From positions 1,071,001 through 1,135,000 of the forward strand of contig NC_069135.1 in NCBI RefSeq assembly GCF_026914265.1: a stretch of 64,000 bases of DNA, in the 5' to 3' direction. Shown piece by piece: positions 23,710 to 35,980 of the stretch. The notes beneath the pieces are model-generated. The model was not told the origin of the DNA. It searched no databases and saw nothing but the letters and a program-made list of their open reading frames with translations. A program made the translations under genes and the position numbers. The stretch is from Mya arenaria. Lineage: Eukaryota; Mollusca; Bivalvia; Myida; Myidae. Position 1 is the first letter of the stretch. Every line of letters begins with the position of its first letter.

Positions 23710-26700
23710 TCAGCACTTCTTGCCCAGTATATATACGTTTACTTTAAGCGGAAGGCAAATTAAAACAAACACATTTGTCCGAAAATTAATCAAGCTTTAA
23801 ATGGTAGTAGAATTGTCATTTGTTCATGTAATTTTCAAGAATCAGGAAAGGAAATAAATGTTCTCATGTTGCCAATTTAGTCCCGATCATCTAGACGCTT
23901 GTATCCAGATCTATATCGTTCATTGACTCTAATTAGAGCGGCTTCATGATTGAGACTAGCCGGTTCTTTGATAATTGTTACGATCGAACAGTGGTTGAAA
24001 ATGTAAAGTGAGACCAGTTTTTTACCTGTTATTGAACAAACTGTTATGTTGGCAGGACTGTCCTCCTCAGCAATGCAAAGAACAGCAATGACTGGCTGGC
24101 ACTCTGTAAAATGGCGATTAAAACATTATGTCCAATTAAAACTGTCCCATTCTAAACAATCCATCAGCAATATATATAAATGAGCTGCGCCATGTGGAAA
24201 TGTGTCTTGGGAAGTTGACATCATTCCATGTAATGATGTCATAAAGATGAGCAGAAGACATTACTTACTATGCAGTAAAAGTTCTTACTTTAACAGTAAA
24301 GATATCTTTTTTTGAGGAAATTAATCAAAGTGAGCTCTTTTATGTCATGTTTCTACAGTACCGTAGGTCTTGTACACATCTATGTTACATATATAAATAA
24401 TAAACAGGAATAAAATGAGGAGTTGTGTACACACTAATTCCTCCTTATGTACTGTGTAACTCAAGAAAAACAATTCATAATTCTAGTAAAAACAATCCAT
24501 AATTCTAGTAAATCTCTAGAATTCCCTTACTTTTCTCGCTGTACAAAAATGAATGAGGAGTTGCAAACAAGCAGGGCCATAAAACTTTTGCCATTTAATC
24601 TGTACCACAACAGCAATTTAAAGACAGTGATACTCATTGATGGAATAGGCACTTAGACAGCTACATTTTCTGAGAAATGGAGATCAGACTAAATTCTCCA
24701 GAGATAATTTATAGCTTTATTTGAAATAAAGAACATGTTACAGTGTTTATGTTAAACTTGTTACTTATCCCTGATAACACAATCATTACCTTCAAACTGG
24801 TGATAAAATAAAAACAAATATACCTTATTAAACACTGTTTACTATCACATCTGTACCCCCCCCCCCCCCTCCCCCCTTCTTACATACCTAAGCGGCTCTT
24901 ACCAAAGTAAAGAATGAAAGGTCCACAAGGTCAATTATAAACCATGAACCATGAGAATCCTGTTTACTAATTTGATTTTAAATCACCCAAAAGGCTTTCT
25001 ACACATAATGGTTCCTTAATTTAAATCTAGCCTCCAAAGTTGTGATTTCATTGAAAGACTTGAGATACCTTATTTAAAAAAATGACGAAAGGAAAGCTTA
25101 AACGCAGAAGTCTGGACGGGTATACGAGCCTGGAAATAAATACACAAAAGCTCACCATGCTGCTAAGGATTCTTATATAATTCCCGGCCCAAGTTCAGCT
25201 GGAGATGTTGATTCCACACGGCTGGATAACCGGCCCAGTGCACCCAAGCTTGGCAGTATCTGCAAGAGGAGGGTGTATATCTGGGAAAACGCATTTATAA
25301 TCAATTTGCGAAAGTTCTTATCCGCCATAAGTAGTGAACATGTATGTGGCTTATAGATTATCTGAAATGAAGTTTAATAAAGGAGACAAGGTTCGGTCTA
25401 GGATCTAAACCTGGATTTTGATGCTGAAATTGTAAGTTTTGTTCAAATGAAGTATAAACTTAAAGTGAGTACAGAGATATCTTGAAGCCCAGATTTATCA
25501 CTTTCCTGAAGTTTGTAGGGCTACAATTTGCTGTAAACTGCAGGAACTGTCCCCATGAGCCTTTTGTCTGTTAGGGGAATGGTGGCTTAGGTAATTGGTG
25601 GTACCACTCTGCATTTCTTATCCACACACAACACAGTGTATCTGAAAATGACAGAGAATGGCCATGTACTTATGAAAGCTATGCTAGAAATACGCCGTTA
25701 TGAGTGTATCAGATGACATTTCCACACAGAAATTGTGAGGCCACCAATACAGCAGTACTGACATCAATGACGAAAACATATATATCTGTCATGGAGCTGT
25801 GCTGGTTCTGTGGCGTCAAAACCACTGCAACTTGGCAATTCACTAGAAACATCTTTTCAGAAAAAAGAAACAACCAATACTGGGTAGCCTTTGTCACCCA
25901 GTGAACACCCAGAGCATCTTGTTACTTTGAGCATCTATTTACTTAGAAGTACAATGTAGCGTCATTAAGATCTCAAATTAACAAAAAAGTGTATCCGAAA
26001 GCTTTAAATACTGAACGAAGTGTAACTTTGAGGCGGGCTGCGAGCAAATACTTTCAAGGGCAGAAATCTCCCAGAAGTTTGAAAAAGATTATGCAAAGCT
26101 CTAGCTTGATGATTTGGGCCCAATTTCAAATTGTTACTCAGTAACACGACGGCGTAAATTTAATCAAACATCAATATAGTTACACAGGAAAATAAGAAAT
26201 AGCTTTAAACTCTCTCACATTCATGGCAGAGTGTCTGGTGACGGTTAAACATTCAGCCTGGTGGCTGGGGTAACATATCTAAATCCCTAAATGGATGATC
26301 TGATCCCAGCCAACAGATCAGCGAAACACGAATTGTATTGCGTGTCCAGGGGGGGGGGGGGGGGGGGGGGGGTCCCAAGGATATCTTGACGCAACTTACC
26401 ATAGCCGCCTTGCGTTTTTGTTCACAAAGCCGGCACACACAGTTCATTCTCAGTTTGCATGTTGTGTACTGAAAAGTTCCAGCTTTCCATGACACTCGCA
26501 ATAAACCTATCCATGAATTAAAACAAATTAACAAATAACTACCAGGTAATTATGGAAATATAAATGTCATTTTTTACTTAAATTATTGATAAATACAACT
26601 TATATTGCAGTCAAACTGGATAAAATATCAGGAAAATGTGTCCTGTTCCAAAAAGTGTGTTTTGAAGTTGCAGACAATAGACCAAAGACCAAGAATTTAA

Positions 26701-27436
26701 GTGTTCAGACAGGGGCAGGCAAATCTTAAAAAAATATCAAAATTTTAAAACTTAAATAAAACTAAAATTATACAAACCTTATATAAATCATGTGTTAACT
26801 TGAAAATACATACAAGAATACAATGTACACATAATCAAATGCTACCTCAGAGAATCATTTTTTTCAAGAACTACTTAAAGGGGTACTGCAACCCGCAAGC
26901 CTTTCGTTGTGGGCCGACACCTTTAAACCTCTTTCCCGCACATTAATTAAACACGTCTTATGTTTTGTCAGTGCCGGTTTTGATGACCAGTATAAATCCA
27001 AAAGCAGTTTTTCTGCCAAAATTTACCCAAATGATTTGGATGAATGCTTAACAAGAAAGTGCAGTGTACACAATCAAATAAAGTATTTAGTGTTCCAGCA
27101 ATAATGAGCAATCTGAAATCTGACCCCTTACATTCCTTAAATATTCACAAAGTGTTAAGTTCATGTGTTTGTTATCTTTTTATGATTCAAATGGTAAAAA
27201 AAATGGTGCAAATGTGAGAAGCCCTGAAGAGGAAAACTGATATTTTAATAGAAATAGTGATAAAATCACTGACATTATGTTTACTTAGCAACTAAAGCAA
27301 CAGACCAACCAGACCTACCAGTATGCTAATCTATATTTAACTGCTAAATTTTAAAAACCCAAAACATACAGATAAGATCTGTGGCGCAGTTGTTTACATT
27401 GTGTGATTTAAATGCATATATTTTTGTTGGTGATTA
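23710..27436. other. 3.7 kb without recognised genes
   Basis: AT-rich sequence with only short frames and no conserved domain. It includes a C run near 24857-24873 and a 24-base G run at 26349-26372. Confidence 0.5.
26349..26372 (+). repeat. Poly-G run
   Basis: 24 consecutive G residues. Such runs are prone to length error in assembly and can fold into quadruplexes. Confidence 0.9.
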
Positions 27437-27444
27437 GTTTAAAT

Positions 27445-28713
27445 TAGGGATGCAAACGAATATTCGAATATTCGAATATTCGATCAAACGTTTGGTATTC
27501 TAATGTCAAAATCGGTATTCGAATATTCGAAAAAAGTTCAATAAAGAGAATAAAACACATTTTGCCTACAACGCTGATGTTGTTTATAAAGTTCGTTTGT
27601 CTTGTTTTTACAACGATTGGCCCCTTATGCCAGAGGTGTGAATGTGATGACTAGACACGCGTCATGTGTCATTTAGGTACATAACGCCGGGTACTATAAA
27701 AGGTCCCCCTACTTTTACAACAACTAGCTAACCGCCCGGTTAGCTCAATCGGTAGAGCGTTGGACTCTGAATCGAACAACCCGGGTTCGATTCCCGGGCG
27801 GACCAGGTCACTTCTGTTGTGATTGGTTATGAAATCCTTTCTACGACCATTCGCACTGTACCACTGTCCCTGGCATGTACAGAAGTTGTCAGTTCCTTGC
27901 AGAGGTGAAGGCACCCAGTACTGGTTCTGCCCAGGATAGGTGTGCGATGGTTGAACTGTCACTCTGGGACCCTTCAATGTGCTCACGCCGGGACCCGGAG
28001 TATAAACTACTAACACCACCACAACAACTAGCTAGGGATCGGCTTTAACACCAATGTATTGTCTTGGCTGCAACTACTGTACAACAAAGCGCAAATGGAA
28101 GTGATGATATGAATGTCATGTGCTACAACAATGTTGTTGCATATATGTGCTTTTTAAATAAACTGTTTCCATGTTTCGATACAATTTTCGTGCTTTGAAA
28201 TGGATTTTAGGATATATTTCCTCTCTTGTTGTACAATAGCTGAGTCCAATACACTTATGTTTTCGTTTAATTATTTTACTAGAACCGAGTTGGTTTGGGG
28301 TTTCCATATCTTTATTTAGTCAATTTAGAGGTCAATCTCAGAACGAGGCTGATTATCCTACGGAAAGACCCTCCATAGGCGCAAAACACTGTTTGACTAG
28401 GAATCCATCTAATTTCACATTGTTTACAAAAGGCAGCGGAATTGAATTATTCAATTTGTTGTTTATAATGTTTTGCTTTTTTCTTCCTGAAAATGGAGAA
28501 TTTCAAAGGCTCATTTGGGGAAATCAGGGTCCGTTGCGCGTACTGGCTACGACAAAGTAGGGTAAAAAACGCCCCGGCTATTGCTTTAGCGAATAATAAT
28601 AATATTTAATACATCTTCTAAAATACGTATTTCGGTAATCGAATATTCGAATATTCGATCGAAAGAATTACCGAATATTCGGATATCAATTTTGCCATTC
28701 GTTTGCATCCCTA
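27445..28713. mobile_element. hAT-type non-autonomous element, 8-bp target duplication
   Basis: The ends begin TAGGGATGCAAACGAAT in inverted orientation. Just inside, both ends carry repeats of ATTCGAATATTCG. An exact 8-bp duplication GTTTAAAT flanks it (27437-27444 and 28714-28721), the target length of hAT elements. No transposase domain was found in the 1269 bp. A SINE (27731-28020) with its own target duplication sits inside, so the SINE is younger. Confidence 0.88.
27731..28020 (+). mobile_element. tRNA-derived SINE nested in the hAT element
   Basis: The head is tRNA-like, with an A box (TAGCTCAATCGG, 27741-27752) and a B box (GGTTCGATTCC, 27784-27794) for RNA polymerase III. The body is unrelated to tRNA and ends in a short ACCACCACAACA-type tail. 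A perfect 14-bp duplication ACAACAACTAGCTA flanks it (27717-27730 and 28021-28034), as expected for LINE-driven insertion. The head can form a CCGCCC/GGGCGG stem but not a proper cloverleaf. Confidence 0.9.
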
Positions 28714-28721
28714 GTTTAAAT

Positions 28722-29499
28722 CCAACTGAAGCAATCTCTTATCAATATAAACCTTAGTTCACCCAACAAATTAAATATTTGAATGTTAGAGGATTTGTTT
28801 TCAGAAGATCAGCAATAATGTTTTTTCTTTAATTGTCTCAATGAAAAATGTAATGTTCAAGTTTATAGGCGCTGTTTTATCTGAGAATTTCCCTGGGTGT
28901 GAACCGCTTACTGTGTCCAAGTTATCCAAGCTGGATCTAAGACATTACTACAATATGGGCAATTTGCTCTGCCATTTTCATAGATAATACCCGGTAGTGT
29001 ATTCCAAAGGTATTCTTTTGGTACATTGAACTCACAACAATATTTGAACTCCTGACGTCCAGCACCGTTGTCAGATTATCTAATCCAACCACTATGCCAT
29101 TGCATGCTCTTTACTGAACGAAAGATAAATGAATACTCACAATTTTGAACAGTATTTTTTTGGTCACAGATAGCAACCTTTTAATCCCACTTAAACCTGT
29201 CTTCCCTATTTGGCAAACGGAGAATTTTTAGAAAATTTGTTATCTGATGATCCTGTAAATTTTGTGTGGATTGACTAAATACTGTTCGAATTTAGCAAAT
29301 CAAAACTAACATTTTGGGTTTATTCAGTGTAGACCCTAAAATATCAATTTTGATTTATAAGTATGTAGATTTGTTTAAAAGCTCAGTACAGTTTACTTTA
29401 CTTGTTAAGTTATCCAATTTCTGTAAAAAAATATTACTAAACTTGACTATAAAATACTGTAGGGGGGCGTGTCGTAAAGTTAAGAAAAAATCCAAATAA
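28722..29499. other. Non-coding DNA before the nested region
   Basis: No gene recognised. Around 28950-29105 the minus strand has weak tRNA-like A and B boxes, possibly an old SINE. Confidence 0.4.
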
Positions 29500-30281
29500 T
29501 GCAACAGTCAATTGCAGCATGGGCCCCCAAGGTCCTGCTAATAGCGGGGACTTTGACTTTCGGTCCAGCCAATCCCAGGTAAAATTCCCGCTCTGCACAG
29601 ACAAACAGCTGGTAAAAGCCCTGTCAAATGAATTATGATCATTTCGTAACCGCTCATTGTTGGTCATTTCGTAACCATTGTGTTAGTCAATTCGTAACCG
29701 TTAAGAAATCGAATGGTCATATCTTAACCGTTGACTCCTATAATTATGAGGAATTAATTTAATACCATTTGAATTTACAAAATAAGTTTACTGTAAGTAT
29801 AAAACATAAAAATAACAACATAAACAAAGTTAAATCTAGTAGTTGTATTCCTTCTTTATTCCTAATAGTGTAGTGCGATTTGCCAATAAACTCTGAAACT
29901 ATGACAAATAGAAACATTCACACTAGCTATTTTTTTATGTTGCGAAGGAAATATTATAAGCAGGCTGAATATTAAATGTAATAATTTTTTAATTCATAGA
30001 TGCTCTACCATTGAGAGGAATTGTGACCTTAAGCCAATATTTTTTAAATATATAGACCATATTACCTTAGAATTTCTTTTTTATTAAATTGCATAGAAGT
30101 ATTGTAAAATGTAGTGAGTTTGCCGAATGAGATTATGCGCTTTTTATATGCTTATTGTATTAAAAATGTGCCGATATGTTTAATTTTGTATCTTGTTATT
30201 GGAAATTAATACCATAAGGCCAAATAAAAAATAGGTGTGTTTCAGGTAACACTGCTAAAAAAATAGGGTAGGTAGGTCGGA

Positions 30282-30284
<3 letters not shown>

Positions 30285-30324
<40 letters not shown>
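30285..30324 (+). repeat. Poly-T run of 40 bases
   Basis: Uninterrupted T run next to the left end of the 30217-37195 element. Confidence 0.9.
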
Positions 30325-30325
<1 letters not shown>

Positions 30326-30719
30326 ATATATTGATTTCAGTAACTGTTGACTCAGAAAGTAACAAAAATAAAAGTCATCAATTTTCAGGTTTATCAGTAG
30401 TTTTTAAACATGTTACATGCTTCAAAGGAAACATTCTTTATTTGTCTGGTTAAATACTTTTGACAATGATGGTTGGATTTCAACTAAGTTATGGTACACC
30501 ACTCTGCTATTATTTGAGACTTTCCAGGAACGGTTTTACTTTTCTTTATGCACCCGTTTGCTTTCAATCACCCTCTGTAGAATACTAACCTCCCTGAAAC
30601 ATAATTACATGAAGAGTGGGACGGCAAATTTACCATATAAGCCATTAGCCAAGGAAACCTCAATGCTGTCAAGAGGACCTGGGGGTTCAGGTTTGAAGAA
30701 CAAGTCCCCGGCGAAATAA

Positions 30720-31120
30720 TGACCATGGTCGACCATGGTCCCCACGGTTTTTGACAGTTTTTGACGGTCAACCATGTTTTATCATGGTTAACCATCAAGT
30801 ACCGTGGCAAAATCATTGCCTGGACCACGGTCGACCACGGTCGACCGTGGTCGACCATGGTCTACCATGGTACAAAAAAGATCACCATGGTATACCATGG
30901 TTTGACCATGGTCGACCATGGTCTACCATGGTACAAAAAAAGATCACCATGGTATACCATGGTTTTTGAAGGTCAACCATCAAGTACCGTGAAAAAACCC
31001 ACAGTAGACCATGGTACAAAAGTTTTACTCCGAGAGTCACCATTTCAACCATGGTCTACCATGGTACACCAAGGTTGACCATGGTCAGCCACTGTGACAG
31101 TTTACCATAGTCTACCATCA
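30720..31120. repeat. CCATGG palindromic minisatellite, left cluster
   Basis: Dense array of units like ACCATGGTCTACCATGGT and ACCATGGTCGACCATGGT. The unit is nearly its own complement, so every unit and the whole array can fold. Open frames on both strands here are by-products of the repeat. Confidence 0.9.
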
Positions 31121-31439
31121 TCCTTTTTTTATCTGATTCTTTACTTTGGATAAGTCTAAAAATGATTTGTTGATTTTGGTAAATTACAGAAATAGCAACT
31201 TAATAAATGTGGTCTTATTCTTTACTGATATTTAGTAAACACACAACTTGTCAACAACAGAAGTTGTGTTTTAGTATTAACCCTTTACCAGCTGTTCTGC
31301 TAATTTTAGACTCATCCACAACGAAAGCATCTGATGAAAAGGAAGAATATCTATTGGAAAGGAAGAATGCCAAATTTGAAAACCTTTGAAAACATTGTGG
31401 GAAATAGAGCATTTGCTCATTACCGAGCATCTATGCTCC

Positions 31440-31840
31440 ATTACCTCTGTGAAATGATGTTCTTGTGTTTAATTACTGTTCAAGAACTATGCAAAACTGT
31501 ACTAGAACAGTAACTGATCACTTTTAAGAACAGTTGTACTTGAACAGTTCAAGAATACTTTTTAAGAACAGTTCTTGAATTTTTTAAAGACTATTGTTGT
31601 TCTAATACTGTTCTATATTAAAGTCTAGTAAAATATAAGAACATTTCATGAATAGTGTTTGCACTTAAAATGTTCTTGAACTGTTCATAAAGACAAATTG
31701 GCACATTTAAAGAATAGTTTATGAACTTTTATGTTCTTAATATGTTCTTGAAATGTTCTTTTTAAACAATTTGGCACATCATAGGAACAGCTTATGAACA
31801 TGGCAAGTTCTTAAAATGTTCTGCATATGTCTTTGAAAGG
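31440..31840. repeat. Scattered TGTTCTTGAA motifs
   Basis: The ten-base motif TGTTCTTGAA, its complement and close variants (AGAACAGTTCTTGAA and others) occur more than a dozen times in 400 bp, without fixed spacing. Confidence 0.5.
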
Positions 31841-32089
31841 AAACTTGTACAAAAACAAGTAGTTGCATAAGCAACAGGCAGGAAGTTGAGGTAGCTGTGG
31901 TTACAACTGGCTGGTGCATTTAGTGTAACACATTTGGCCCAGTTATAACCCAAAGATTATAAATAAAAAAATAACAAACGTAAAGAAAATTCCATATCAA
32001 AATAACATGAACATTAAAATTAAATTTATTTTAATTAAAGCACCACATATATCATATGTATCATGTAAGGTGCCATGGATTGCTCACAG

Positions 32090-32320
32090 GTCACATTGCC
32101 TGGATACAGTAATTTATATTTTTTATATATTTTTTTTAATAATTTTTTTTATTTATTATTGTCAAGATTTTGTCAAGTTATTAGTAGCTTTTTTCATGAA
32201 AAATGTGGAATATTTTTTAAAATGACATATATTCACTATCTTGTCAAAAAAAAAATTAAAAATAAAAAAATATAAAAAAATATTTTATTTTATATAAAAT
32301 TACTGTATCCAGGCAATGTG
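32090..32320. mobile_element. Small inverted-repeat element (MITE-like)
   Basis: TCACATTGCCTGGATACAG near 32090 is exactly inverted near 32305-32322, and the AT-rich interior continues as an inverted match. About 230 bp, no coding. Target duplication not clear. Confidence 0.7.
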
Positions 32321-32751
32321 ACGAGCACCTGTGGTCAACACTGGTTAATTAGTTGTTAAACCGGTTAAATATAATATTTACAAAATACTATAGCCATATT
32401 CTAACATAGCTATATAACTATATTCTAACGGTTACGCATTTAAGACGAAACGCTCTTCACTGGCGGAGATAGTTTCGAACGCCCGCCATTTTTGTCGAAA
32501 TAATGCGCCAAATAAACTGATGTCTTGTTTCGTTTATTTAAGGTAAGTTCAAGCGATGTAAGGAGTATAATTTAGTAACGTTTATAACGATCTTTTACGC
32601 TAATATTATTGTTGAAAATAACATAGCAACATTTTGAAGTAATGAGCAAATATGTTTTGCTGTAATACATTTTCGCGACAAACATACGAAATACGTTTGT
32701 GTAGAAACACAGTTAAATGCTTGTTTTTGACTAGCGTTCAGCTAATACTTA

Positions 32752-32753
<2 letters not shown>

Positions 32754-32793
<40 letters not shown>
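32754..32793. repeat. (TA)n microsatellite
   Basis: About 20 TA units. Confidence 0.95.
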
Positions 32794-32797
<4 letters not shown>

Positions 32798-33094
32798 GCA
32801 GCTTTTAAATTTGTTTCTTAACGTTGGTAAGCTATTTTTGTCGAGAAAAAGGATCAATTGTAATGGGCCGGCAGCGATGCAAAAGTGGGTGGGGAAGGTC
32901 AAAAACTAAAACCTTTAAAAAAGTTTTTATTGTTTTGAGGAACGATCTTTTAGGGGAGTGAAACATATATTTTTGGCGACATGTTAGTAGGGAGTTAACA
33001 AATTTTACAATAGAATATTAATATTTTAATCAATACAATTCCATTTCACTGATTTTGATCTTTGTTAAGTTTGTTGTCAATCCTATTTATGTGA

Positions 33095-33435
33095 CCATGG
33101 TCTACCATGGTATGTGACCATGGTCTACCATGGTATGTGCCATGGTCTACCATGGTAGTTCATGATATATTATGGTATACCATGTAACGTCAAATGGCCG
33201 CCCCACGGTTTATGACCATGGTCTACCATGGTGTGCTACCATGGTCTACCATGGTGTGCTACCATGGTCTACCATGGTATCAAACCATGGTAGGCCATGG
33301 TCTACCATGGTATAATACCATGGTCTACCATGGTGTGATACCGTGGGGCGGCCATTTGACGTAACATGGTAGTCCATGGTAGTCCATGGTCATATGACCA
33401 TGAACTACCGTGGTAGTCCATGGTAGTCCATGGTT
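33095..33435. repeat. CCATGG palindromic minisatellite, right cluster
   Basis: Array of CCATGGTCTACCATGG units, partner of 30720-31120. Within it a perfect 23-bp inverted repeat (33187-33209 and 33340-33362, beginning ACGTCAAATGGCCGCC) encloses five or six of the palindromic units. Confidence 0.9.
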
Positions 33436-35139
33436 ATTGGCCATCATTTTCGCAGGGGGTAACATGCAGGTTTTATTGCCAAAATTGCACATTTAAGTCT
33501 GACATATCAATCCGAAAGTCAGTATCTGACACATTTGTATCTGACAAGAAAATATAGTTCAAGAATTGAAACATACCTGCCACACAAGCACAAACGTAAT
33601 TCACCTTAAGAGTTCGGACATTCTATAAATTCGGACATCCATTATTATTTTCAAAAATAATTTATTTTAGGTACCTTATTTTCGGACACCCAAAGGACAT
33701 CGACTGAACTTTTACAGTTACTAAGTCTCACAGACAAAAATTATTGATCTTTATCGTTACAATGCCTGGCTAGATTACCTAACCGTATACATCACTGTGA
33801 TAAGTTAGTTGGTTACTACCCATCCTAAACGATTTATTGCCTGGTGAAAAGGATGTGTGATATATTCAATGGAGGATTAAAGAAACAACAAGGGCAATGC
33901 AAAGATTAAGAAAACACAGACATGACATGTTTGTAAAACGATCCGCCAATTAACTTTGAAACTTGTATCACACTTTTAATATAGACTTTATGAAGCAATA
34001 ATCGTACAGTAATACTCATTGAAACATCAATCATGCCAAGAAATACCAGCCAATTTTTCCACTTTTCATTTCTACACAAGAGCCAATTTCAGCTACACAT
34101 TAACCCCTAATTGACCGAGAATCTGACCATGTGTTTAATCATGTTTTCATATCTAGGGAGTTGCTGTAGTTTGGGTCAAGATTTGGAAGAATGTATTTAA
34201 TTTTGCCCAGAAAGACGTGAAGAAGTATCAAGTGTTAACTACAAATTAATTAAAATTACAGAGTACTTAATTTAGTAAAACTTATTATTTACTTATTCTT
34301 AAACAAAAATATGATGTTTTTAATGAGTAACATTATCGTTTTAGACATACATGTGTATGACAGATGTTAATGAAAATGGTATGCTTAACAAACCGTTTTA
34401 TTTGGAATGAAAATGTAACCTATATTACATTATATATGAATCTGGCCGTCTCGTAGGTCGAATTATATTTAAGGGTATGCTTTACTAAGCGTATGGATAT
34501 TGATTTTAAAATGTCAGATTTATTGGGTTCACATTTTTTAACAAAAACACACACTCTTATTGTTCATATTTAAAGCTTTGTTGTTTTTATTTCACTGTAA
34601 AAAATATTGAGTTCGTAAGTATACGTATACACCATGGAAAATGGGAAATACAAACGAAAATTAAAAAAAAATATCACATTGGCGAAACTGAATCTCCGAA
34701 TGTTAAATTTACTTCAATTTTGTTCATATTATCATGAACTGATGAGGCGGTTAAAATGCATTTTCGTATAACTGATTGGGATTTGTTTTTGCAATGTTTC
34801 AATCTAAAAAAATGCTTAGTTTTGTGTTCATCTGGCATTGTCTTCATACCGTGACCTGTGAAAGAACATGTTTTGACCGACATAAACTCACAACAATGGT
34901 CGCTGTCCTTGAGTGACTCCTTTTCTGTAAAATATTGACCCACCCCCACCCCAAATAATAACATGACTCAGAACGTTACTGTAAATAGGTATTTAACCCC
35001 ACCGAACAGAACCGACTTTGTTGGTCATTTAATATGTGTGCTCTTAAGTCTTAGTAATACAGGTGGTAATGCTGCAGCTATTGTTGTTGATACTGCCACT
35101 ACTGCTTCTGCTATTGCCAATGTCAACACCACCGCCACA

Positions 35140-35240
35140 ACACCACCGTCAGCACCACCACCACCACCACCACCACCACCACCGATGATGATGATGATGA
35201 TGATGATAATGATGATGATAATGATGATGATGATACCCCT
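35140..35240. repeat. CCA and ATG trinucleotide runs
   Basis: A run of ACC/CCA units passes into a run of GATGAT units with occasional ATA. A frame of prolines and methionines across it is an artefact of the repeat. Confidence 0.9.
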
Positions 35241-35466
35241 AAACTACTGCCGCTCCTGCTGAATTGTTGTTGTTGTTGTTGCCACTTCTACAACAACAGC
35301 TACTACTATTCCTTCTACTAACTATCATATAACTTCTACTGATGCTGCTAATCTTGCGTTAATCAATTATATGTCGCTGTGAATGAAGGAACTAAGCTTT
35401 TTGTATCAATGCGAAGACCCTTCATTTATCTATTTATAATGAGCGCAAAGTACAATGAACCCTTAA

Positions 35467-35721
35467 AGGGACTGTACACCAGATTCGCACCAAAAAAGTT
35501 TTCTTCTGTAACGAATCTCAGGACAATTATCTAATGGACTGTGTTACGCTTTATCATAATTGTAAAAAAAAGTACCAAAATGTAAAAAAAAACTGTGTCG
35601 GAGACCGGGTTCTTCAGTTAGTAAGTTTCAATGCATTGTACACATCGATGCCAAGTTTATGTCAGTTTTCGAAAATTTTCTCTTTTTTTTTCGCTATTTT
35701 ATCATACGGAGTATAGCCCCT
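35467..35721. mobile_element. Small TTAA-flanked element, AGGGACTGTACACC ends
   Basis: Ends AGGGACTGTACACC and inverse of AGGGGCTATACTCC, flanked by TTAA at 35463-35466 and 35722-35725. 255 bp, no coding. A related end occurs near 63420-63440. Confidence 0.7.
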
Positions 35722-35856
35722 TTAAGCATATTTTCGACATCCACAGTTAAACAACTCCCCGGTATCATTTTATTAAATATACATGAGTCATAACATTTTG
35801 AGCCGGAAGTTGATAAGTTTGACTGGGGTTTGTGATTCTATTTGTTTCAAAAAACT

Positions 35857-35980
35857 TCCTCACGCCGGCCAAATCCTAAGAGCCTCTTATAGAACAATAC
35901 CGTACTCAAGTTGTTAAATTAAACGACTTGATTACGGTATTGTTCTATAAGAGGCTATTAGGATTTGGCCGGCGTGAGGA
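35857..35980. repeat. Near-perfect 124-bp hairpin
   Basis: Arms of 47 bp (35857-35903 and 35934-35980) differ at one base. The 30-bp centre is itself partly self-complementary (TCAAGT...ACTTGA). Probably a palindromic small transposon relic. Confidence 0.9.

Larger units (their letters stand above)
30705..33465. mobile_element. Third-level element whose ends are CCATGG palindrome arrays
   Basis: The left edge (CCCCGGCGAAATAATG...) and right edge (inverse of CCCCCTGCGAAAATGATG...) are inverted. Each is followed inward by a cluster of CCATGG units (30720-31120 and 33095-33435). The interior holds AT-rich DNA, a small inverted-repeat element at 32090-32320 and a (TA)n run. No coding domain seen. 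Confidence 0.6.

Noticed and set aside
27731-27802. tRNA gene (glutamine-like anticodon loop)
   Set aside because: The acceptor and anticodon stems do not pair properly, and the segment is the head of a SINE with a body, tail and target duplications.
28950-29105. Second tRNA-derived SINE on the minus strand
   Set aside because: A-box and B-box-like strings are present, but no tail or target duplication could be found; mentioned only in the flank entry.
30568-31078. Open frames of about 100 codons in the CCATGG array
   Set aside because: Frames on both strands are a by-product of the short repeat; no start context or splice sites.
34963-35262. Proline/methionine-rich protein frame
   Set aside because: It is produced by CCA and ATG trinucleotide runs, with no conserved part.
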